Assembly: GCA_016280685.1 (NCBI GenBank)
Contig: JAEEHE010000096.1
Location: 1-19,366, forward strand
Origin: Caryophanales bacterium
GTDB lineage: Bacteria > Bacillota_I > Bacilli_A > RFN20 > CAG-826
Direction of reading: 5' to 3'
Length of the DNA stretch: 19,366 bases
Below the pieces are notes generated by a model. That model saw only the letters and a list, made by a program, of their open reading frames with translations, was not told where the DNA came from and ran no database searches. A program made the translations under genes and the position numbers. Within the stretch, counting starts at the first letter, position 1. The number at the start of each line of letters is the position of its first letter. This document shows positions 15,464 through 19,366 of this stretch, in pieces.

Positions 15464-15539
15464 ATCCCCTTAGCTCAGTTGGTAGAGCAACTGACTCTTA
15501 ATCAGTGGGTCTAGGGTTCGAGTCCCTAAGGGGGTACCA
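15464..15539 (+). tRNA. tRNA-Lys (anticodon CTT)
   Basis: A full 76-base cloverleaf including encoded CCA. The acceptor stem ATCCCCT pairs with AGGGGGT (one T-G), the D arm is TAGCTCAGTTGGTAGAGCA, the anticodon stem ACTGA/TCAGT encloses loop CTCTTAA with anticodon CTT, and the T arm is TAGGG-TTCGAGT-CCCTA. A73 precedes CCA. CTT reads AAG; AAA-reading tRNA-Lys(TTT) must lie elsewhere. It is a single tRNA gene with its own promoter and terminator. The mature 5' end falls on the last base of the palindrome TAGCGCTA (15457-15464). Confidence 0.97.
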
Positions 15540-15549
15540 GCCAATTAAT

Positions 15550-15576
15550 AACGAGTCGTAAAGGCTCGTTTTCTTT
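15550..15576 (+). terminator. Rho-independent terminator of tRNA-Lys
   Basis: AACGAG (15550-15555) pairs with CTCGTT (15565-15570) over a nine-base loop, followed by a T-rich run. Confidence 0.8.
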
Positions 15577-15589
15577 ATCCTTGCTAGTC

Positions 15590-15618
15590 TTGTCATATTT
15601 TATTGATATATCTATAAT
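15590..15618 (+). promoter_or_regulatory. Promoter of the Rex-like gene
   Basis: TTGTCA (15590-15595), 17-base spacer, perfect TATAAT (15613-15618). The start near 15625 excludes the ATG at 15581 and supports ATG 15644. Confidence 0.8.
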
Positions 15619-15643
15619 AAAAAGAGCGAAAGAGGGTATCTAT

Positions 15644-16063
15644 ATGAAAAAACCAAGTGTTCCAGTTTTAAAAAAGTATTTAACCGCGATGAACAAGATC
15701 AAAGCTAAATACATCACTTCTGAAAGACTTTCTCGTGTCATCGGCGTTTATCCGGAAGTTATCGATGATAATCTTTCTTATTTCGAACCAATGCTCAAAA
15801 TGGATGCCTCTTTTAACTTGTTAGAATTAGTGCCCACAATCAAGAAATTCATTGAAGATGAAGAAGAGAAAAAACCATCTCCTATTCATATCATTCCTGT
15901 CCGTAAAAAAGAAGTGGATCAATATGAATCACTAAATGACTTCATTTATCAAAAATATTCCGTCGGTGGAATGCTTGATAAAAATACCAAACTTACCGAC
16001 CGCGACTTAAGAGTTATGAAGAAATTAATCGCGGAAGAATTATCCAAGAGAAAAAAGAAATAG
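15644..16063 (+). CDS. Rex-like winged-helix domain protein lacking the NAD-binding domain
   Basis: 139 residues from ATG 15644 after GAGGG; the longer frame from 15581 starts upstream of the promoter. Residues ~5-67 resemble the N-terminal DNA-binding domain of Rex (PF06971 type): VPVLKKYLTAMNKI, then YITSERLSRVIGVYPEVIDDNLSYF and FNLLELVPTIKKF, matching the family pattern LPLYYR.L, SS.EL...V....IR.DLSYFG and GYNV..LL. Full Rex has about 210 residues, with a Rossmann domain that senses NADH/NAD+; here a Lys/Glu-rich linker and a helical basic tail (RVMKKLIAEELSKRKKK) replace it. The Arg residues before DLSYF in Rex are Asp-Asp here, so DNA contact may differ. It lies 0.7 kb upstream of nifJ, a plausible target. 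The assignment is by eye. Confidence 0.6.
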   Translation: MKKPSVPVLKKYLTAMNKIKAKYITSERLSRVIGVYPEVIDDNLSYFEPMLKMDASFNLLELVPTIKKFIEDEEEKKPSPIHIIPVRKKEVDQYESLNDFIYQKYSVGGMLDKNTKLTDRDLRVMKKLIAEELSKRKKK

Positions 16064-16087
16064 AGAGCCAACCGACTCTCTATTTTT
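16058..16087 (+). terminator. Rho-independent terminator overlapping the stop codon
   Basis: AAATAGAGAG (16058-16067) pairs with CTCTCTATTT (16076-16085) over eight bases. The TAG stop is part of the stem, and T residues follow. Confidence 0.85.
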
Positions 16088-16123
16088 CTTCCGCCAAATT
16101 GAGAAAACTTTATTTTATTAGAA

Positions 16124-16152
16124 TTGAAGCAAACAAAACGAAAGATTATACT
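16124..16152 (+). promoter_or_regulatory. Promoter of hairpin RNA 1
   Basis: TTGAAG (16124-16129), 17-base spacer, TATACT (16147-16152). The hairpin begins six bases after the -10, so transcription is predicted to start at or next to its first base. Confidence 0.6.
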
Positions 16153-16158
16153 AATAGT

Positions 16159-16207
16159 AGAAGTAGGACAGGCTGCAAGCTCGGCCTCTAGCGCTACTTC
16201 TTTTTTT
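16159..16207 (+). ncRNA. Hairpin RNA 1 (about 45-50 nt, unknown family)
   Basis: Basal stem AGAAGTAG (16159-16166) with CTACTTCT (16194-16201). Asymmetric internal loop GAC / CTAGCG. Upper stem AGGCTG with CGGCCT (six pairs, one T-G) and a six-base loop. A seven-T run ends the unit. It could also be read as a terminator, but the preceding gene already has one at 16058-16087, and a promoter with correct spacing points at the first base of the hairpin. No known RNA family is recognised. Copy 2 lies 97 bases downstream. Confidence 0.5.
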
Positions 16208-16220
16208 GAATTTGATTGCA

Positions 16221-16249
16221 TTGCTTTTTTTGGGGACTAATGATACATT
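16221..16249 (+). promoter_or_regulatory. Promoter of hairpin RNA 2
   Basis: TTGCTT (16221-16226), 17-base spacer, TACATT (16244-16249) with TG at 16241-16242 giving an extended -10. The -10 again ends exactly six bases before the hairpin. Each box is weaker than for copy 1, but the geometry is identical. Confidence 0.45.
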
Positions 16250-16255
16250 AAAAAT

Positions 16256-16306
16256 AGAAGTAGGACGCGAGAGCTAATGACTCTCGCCTAGCGCTACTTC
16301 TTTTTT
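16256..16306 (+). ncRNA. Hairpin RNA 2 (about 45-50 nt, same family as RNA 1)
   Basis: Basal stem AGAAGTAG (16256-16263) with CTACTTCT (16294-16301) and internal loop GAC / CTAGCG are identical to copy 1. The upper stem is different in sequence but paired: GCGAGAG with CTCTCGC (seven pairs), loop CTAATGA. T residues follow. It overlaps the last eight bases, including the stop codon, of the minus-strand gene ending at 16294, and on that strand it can serve as terminator too (hairpin then TTTTT). Confidence 0.5.
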
Positions 16307-16599
16307 GATTCTAAAAACTTGATCAATTCTTCAATGTGCTCATTGCTTAATACATAGTTTTGAAATGCTTTTGAATATAAAAATTTGAAATTTTCAATTA
16401 TTCTTTTGTTAACATATGCTTTTCTCTTATCGTTTCGATTTGGATTTTTAATCAGAGCAACGTTATTTCTTTTTCCACTTTTTTTGGAATGAGTCAAGGA
16501 CATTGATTTAAAAGTAATTTTGTTTGCATCGATGATTATTTGCGGATGTCTTTCCTTTCTTTTTCTTCTAATTGTAAATAAGCTTTTGCTCTTCTTCAT
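16294..16599 (-). CDS. Small, very basic protein of unknown function
   Basis: 101 residues on the minus strand. AGGAGG lies about ten bases before the ATG (start at 16599), so the gene is credible. The sequence is Lys/Arg-rich: RRKRKERHPQIIIDANKI, then SMSLTHSKKSGKRNN, KNPNRNDKRKAYVNKRI, and an acidic-basic helical tail ending LESKKK. The HP-I...SMS-THS...NP...D-R-AYV pattern resembles short hypothetical proteins I loosely associate with the PemK/MazF-like fold, but no catalytic signature can be shown, so toxin function is only a guess. High positive charge suggests nucleic-acid binding. It is convergent with the two hairpin RNAs; its last codons and TAG stop are encoded inside the basal stem of RNA 2. 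It is divergent from nifJ. Confidence 0.7.
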   Translation of the reverse strand: MKKSKSLFTIRRKRKERHPQIIIDANKITFKSMSLTHSKKSGKRNNVALIKNPNRNDKRKAYVNKRIIENFKFLYSKAFQNYVLSNEHIEELIKFLESKKK

Positions 16600-16611
16600 A
16601 AAAAAAGTCCT

Positions 16612-16628
16612 CCTATTTAACTAATAGG
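16612..16628 (-). promoter_or_regulatory. Small hairpin next to the ribosome site of the basic protein gene
   Basis: On the minus strand CCTATT-AGTTA-AATAGG forms a six-pair hairpin whose 3' arm runs directly into and overlaps the AGGAGG ribosome site. It could limit translation if the transcript starts upstream of it. No clear minus-strand promoter is seen; a weak TATTAG lies inside the hairpin itself, which would remove it from the RNA. Confidence 0.3.
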
Positions 16629-16649
16629 CGGAAAACTGCGTTTTTTACC

Positions 16650-16708
16650 AAAAAAATTTTAAAAAAGTGATGTTTTCATGAGAAAAAATACTCAAAATTG
16701 CAAAAAAA
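16650..16708. promoter_or_regulatory. Phased A/T tracts (predicted curved DNA) upstream of nifJ promoter
   Basis: Runs of A or T are centred near 16653, 16663, 16674 (T run), 16685, 16695 and 16705, about one per helical turn. Such phasing bends DNA. The block lies 25-80 bases upstream of the nifJ -35 box and between two divergent genes; apart from this and the flanking promoter elements, 16600-16796 shows nothing else. Confidence 0.5.
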
Positions 16709-16732
16709 TAGTGATTTTTATGTTTTCTTTTC

Positions 16733-16761
16733 TTGTATAGCGTGCGCGACCTCAATATAAT
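16733..16761 (+). promoter_or_regulatory. Promoter of nifJ
   Basis: TTGTAT (16733-16738), 17-base spacer, perfect TATAAT (16756-16761). The spacer has an unusual GC-rich core (GCGTGCGCGAC) in AT-rich surroundings. The start is expected near 16768, and AAAGGAAAT precedes ATG 16797. Confidence 0.8.
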
Positions 16762-16796
16762 AATATTGGTCTAATAAAGAAAGGAAATATATTTAT

Positions 16797-19366
16797 ATGG
16801 CTGAAATTAAAAAGAAGATGCTATCTGTTGATGGTAATACTGCCGCATCATTAGGATCTTATAACTACATCGAAGTAGCGGGCATTTATCCCATTACTCC
16901 ATCTTCCCCAATGGCGGAAAATATCGATGTTTATGCCTCCCAAGGAAGAAAGAACTTCTTTGGTTCTGTCGTGAAAGTTAGCGAAATGCAATCCGAAGCC
17001 GGTGCTTCTGGTACTGTTCACGGCGTTTTACAAGCCGGTGGTTTAGCGGCCACTTATACTGCTAGCCAAGGTTTATTATTAATGATTCCCAATATCTACA
17101 AATGGGTTGGTGAATGCTTACCTGCCGTTTTACACGTTTCTGCAAGAAGTTTAGCGACAAGAAGCTTATCCATCTTTGGTGATCACCAAGACATTTACGC
17201 CATTAGACAAACTGGTATTGCGATGATTTGTGCTCATTCCGTGCAAGAAATCGCTGATTTAACCAATGTTGCCCACTTAGTGGCCATTGATGCTCAATAT
17301 CCAGTCTGCCAATTCTTCGATGGCTTTAGAACTTCTCACGAAATCCAAAACGTCGAATTCATCGATGACAATGAATGGAAGAAATTATTACCAATGGATA
17401 AAGTCGAACTTTTCAGAAGTCGCGCTTTAAATCCTCACACTCACCCAGTCACTCGTGGTGGTGCGGAAAATGATGATATCTACTTCCAAGGCAGAGAAGC
17501 TCAAAACAAGAAAGTCGAAGAAGTCCTTGAAGTTGCCGAAAAATACTTCAAGAAAGCTTCTAAATTAACTGGTAGAAACTACGCTCCATTCACCTATTAT
17601 GGTGCTAAGGATGCTGATAGAGTTATCATCGCCATGGGTTCCGTTACCGAAACCATCATGGAAGTTATTGATGATTTAACTGCCAAAGGTGAAAAAGTCG
17701 GTATGGTGAAAGTTCACTTATATCGTCCATTCTCCGCTAAACACTTATTAAAAGTCTTACCAAGATCTGCAAAACGTATCGCGGTCTTAGATAGAACTAA
17801 AGAAGCCGGTGCTTCTGGCGAACCTCTCTATGAAGATGTGGTTGCCGTTATTAAAGAAGCCAATAGAAAAGTGGAAGTCTTAGGTGGCCGTTATGGCTTA
17901 TCTTCTAAAGATACACAACCTAAAGACATGAAAGCCGTCTTTGACTTCTTAAAGAGCGAAAAGAGATGGAATTCCTTCACCGTTTCTATTAACGATGATG
18001 TGACCCATTTATCTATTCCTACTGATGAAAATTATCATATTAAAGGTGACTATACCTCTTGCTTATTCTATGGTTTGGGCTCTGATGGTACTGTCTCCGC
18101 TAATAAATCATCAATTAAAATCATCGGTGATGCTACTGGACAATATGCCCAAGCTTATTTCGCCTATGATAGTAGAAAAGCCGGCGGTGTTACCCGTTCT
18201 CACTTAAGATTTGGTAAATCCCCCATTCATTCTACTTATTATGTCCAAAACGCTGACTTTGTCAGTTGTTCCTTAGACACCTATTTATTCAAATTCGACA
18301 TGATTCGTAATTTAAAGAAAGGTGGCACCTTCTTACTCAACACTGATATGGATGATGCAACCTTAATTAAGAACATGCCCAATCGTGTCAAATATCAATT
18401 AGCTACTAAAGGTGCAAAATTCTATGTTATCGATGCCAACAAGATCGCTGGTGAAATCGGTATGGGAAGACACACCAATACTATTCTCCAAGCTTCTTTC
18501 TTCTATCTCAACCAAGACATCATGCCTTATAACGAAGCTAATAAATGGATGAAGAAATTCGCCGAAAAGAGCTACGCTAAAAAAGGTCAAGACGTCGTCG
18601 AGATGAACTGGAAGGCCATTGATGCTGGTACCGAAGGATTAAGAGAAGTGAAAGTGGATCCCAAGTGGGCCGAACTATCACCAAAATCCGAAACCAAATT
18701 AACCGGTGATGATTACTTTGATAGCTATGTCGCTGTTATGGGTAACCTCGGTGGTGATGATTTACCAGTCAGCAAATTCTTAGAATACGAATTATTAGAT
18801 GGCACAATGAAGAACGATATCACTTTCCGTGAAAAGAGAAGTATCGCTGATAGAGTTCCATTATGGCATCCAGAAGCCTGTATCCAATGTAATAACTGTG
18901 CGTTCGTGTGTCCACACGCCACAATTAGACCATTCTTACTCGATGAAAAAGAATTAGAAGCTGCTCCTGCTATTGTTAAAGAGCAAACCTTAAATGCTAT
19001 GGGTGTTCCTGGCATGAAATACCGCTTACAAGTCTCCCCACGTAACTGCGTAGGTTGCGGACTCTGTGTTACTGAATGTAACGCTAATAAGATGGGTAAA
19101 GTTGCCCTTGAAATGGTGGAAGCCAAATCTCAATTCCCACAAGAAGAAGGTGCGGAATACTTATATAAACACGTCACCTATAAAGCTGACAAATTACCAG
19201 TGGCATTACAATCCACCGTTAAAGGCGTTGGATTCTTAATGCCATATATGGAAATCTCTGGTGCCTGTGCAGGTTGTGGCGAAACCCCATATTATCGTTT
19301 AGTTTCTCAATTATTTGGTAAAGATATGCTCGTTGCTAACGCAACTGGTTGTTCTTCCATTTATAG
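16797..19366 (+). CDS. nifJ: Pyruvate:ferredoxin (flavodoxin) oxidoreductase, first 856 codons (3' end outside window)
   Basis: The enzyme converts pyruvate and CoA to acetyl-CoA and CO2 and reduces ferredoxin, in the cytoplasm of anaerobes. Full length is about 1,170-1,190 residues. Seen in order: YPITPSSPMAE; EMQSEAGASG, holding the Glu that activates thiamine pyrophosphate; TASQGLLLMIPNIYK and FGDHQDIYA (domain I); a transketolase C-like domain (~255-400) with LYRPFSAKHLL; the gamma domain (~410-600) with SHLRFGKSPI; two 4Fe-4S motifs, C695/C698/C701/C705 and C751/C754/C757/C761; then the thiamine domain with CAGCGE (C824, C827) and GCSS (C852), whose Cys bind the third cluster. All expected cluster Cys in the visible part are present. 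It has its own promoter and is divergent from the small basic protein gene. The Rex-like gene nearby suggests redox control (inference). Confidence 0.97.
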   Translation, partial: MAEIKKKMLSVDGNTAASLGSYNYIEVAGIYPITPSSPMAENIDVYASQGRKNFFGSVVKVSEMQSEAGASGTVHGVLQAGGLAATYTASQGLLLMIPNIYKWVGECLPAVLHVSARSLATRSLSIFGDHQDIYAIRQTGIAMICAHSVQEIADLTNVAHLVAIDAQYPVCQFFDGFRTSHEIQNVEFIDDNEWKKLLPMDKVELFRSRALNPHTHPVTRGGAENDDIYFQGREAQNKKVEEVLEVAEKYFKKASKLTGRNYAPFTYYGAKDADRVIIAMGSVTETIMEVIDDLTAKGEKVGMVKVHLYRPFSAKHLLKVLPRSAKRIAVLDRTKEAGASGEPLYEDVVAVIKEANRKVEVLGGRYGLSSKDTQPKDMKAVFDFLKSEKRWNSFTVSINDDVTHLSIPTDENYHIKGDYTSCLFYGLGSDGTVSANKSSIKIIGDATGQYAQAYFAYDSRKAGGVTRSHLRFGKSPIHSTYYVQNADFVSCSLDTYLFKFDMIRNLKKGGTFLLNTDMDDATLIKNMPNRVKYQLATKGAKFYVIDANKIAGEIGMGRHTNTILQASFFYLNQDIMPYNEANKWMKKFAEKSYAKKGQDVVEMNWKAIDAGTEGLREVKVDPKWAELSPKSETKLTGDDYFDSYVAVMGNLGGDDLPVSKFLEYELLDGTMKNDITFREKRSIADRVPLWHPEACIQCNNCAFVCPHATIRPFLLDEKELEAAPAIVKEQTLNAMGVPGMKYRLQVSPRNCVGCGLCVTECNANKMGKVALEMVEAKSQFPQEEGAEYLYKHVTYKADKLPVALQSTVKGVGFLMPYMEISGACAGCGETPYYRLVSQLFGKDMLVANATGCSSIY

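Noticed and set aside
15581..15643. Longer start for the Rex-like gene
   Set aside because: It lies upstream of a well-formed promoter (15590-15618), and the GAGGG site fits ATG 15644.
15949..16221. 90-codon minus-strand open frame
   Set aside because: It overlaps the Rex-like gene, its terminator and hairpin RNA 1 and has no ribosome site; it is a chance frame.
16159..16301. CRISPR array or type III toxin-antitoxin repeat array
   Set aside because: Only two copies exist, each with its own promoter and internal palindrome, no constant spacer length pattern and no cas gene; the adjacent protein gene is on the opposite strand and not preceded by the repeats as in ToxI-ToxN.
16159..16301. REP/RAYT-type or IS200-like mobile hairpins
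   Set aside because: GTAG/CTAC are present in the stem, but no transposase, target duplication or further copies are visible in the window.
16621..16732. Rex operator (TTGTGA/TTAACAA-type) upstream of nifJ
   Set aside because: No convincing inverted repeat of that type was found; the region is only A/T tracts and short direct repeats (AGTGAT...).

Overview
The window comes from a low-GC, AT-rich bacterium. By gene content and style it fits the Bacilli / former Tenericutes side of Firmicutes (Acholeplasma-, Izemoplasma-, RF39- or Erysipelotrichales-like); this lineage is an inference. Signs for it are strong AGGAGG-type ribosome sites, short lipoprotein signals ending in VGC, many compact rho-independent terminators, a CUT1 ABC transporter linked to a surface nuclease as in mycoplasmas, and a pyruvate:ferredoxin oxidoreductase, which points to anaerobic life. 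All 16 visible stop codons are TAA (13) or TAG (3). TGA is used neither as a stop nor as Trp here.

Layout. (1) 1-639: C-terminal half of elongation factor Tu and its terminator. (2) 732-3786: two overlapping RDD-type membrane proteins with large inserts between the first two membrane segments, then two small membrane proteins under their own promoter, then a terminator. (3) 3830-12477: a seven-gene operon with a promoter carrying a palindrome between -35 and -10. It encodes an ABC ATPase, two permeases, two tandem paralogous solute-binding lipoproteins, a staphylococcal-nuclease-type lipoprotein with OB-like modules, and a second OB-like lipoprotein. (4) 12501-14193: a separately promoted lipoprotein with OB-like modules and a Big2 domain, behind an 18-base inverted repeat that covers the -10 box. 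(5) 14219-15397: a lipoprotein tyrosine phosphatase with an HCxxGKDRTG active site. (6) 15424-15576: tRNA-Lys(CTT). (7) 15590-16087: a 139-residue protein whose N-terminus resembles only the DNA-binding domain of the redox regulator Rex. (8) 16124-16306: two near-identical hairpin RNA units, each with an apparent promoter and T-tract. (9) 16294-16599 (minus): a small very basic protein whose stop codon lies inside the second hairpin. (10) 16650-19366: phased A/T tracts, a promoter and the first 856 codons of nifJ.

How it may fit together. The ABC-nuclease operon looks like a surface system that cuts nucleic acid and imports the products, comparable to the mycoplasma MG185-MG189 type locus, here still with two ordinary solute-binding proteins. 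The OB-like modules repeated over three consecutive lipoproteins fit polymer binding. The least explained part is 16124-16600: the twin hairpin RNAs have invariant basal stems and internal loops but covarying upper stems, identical promoter geometry, and a convergent basic protein gene.
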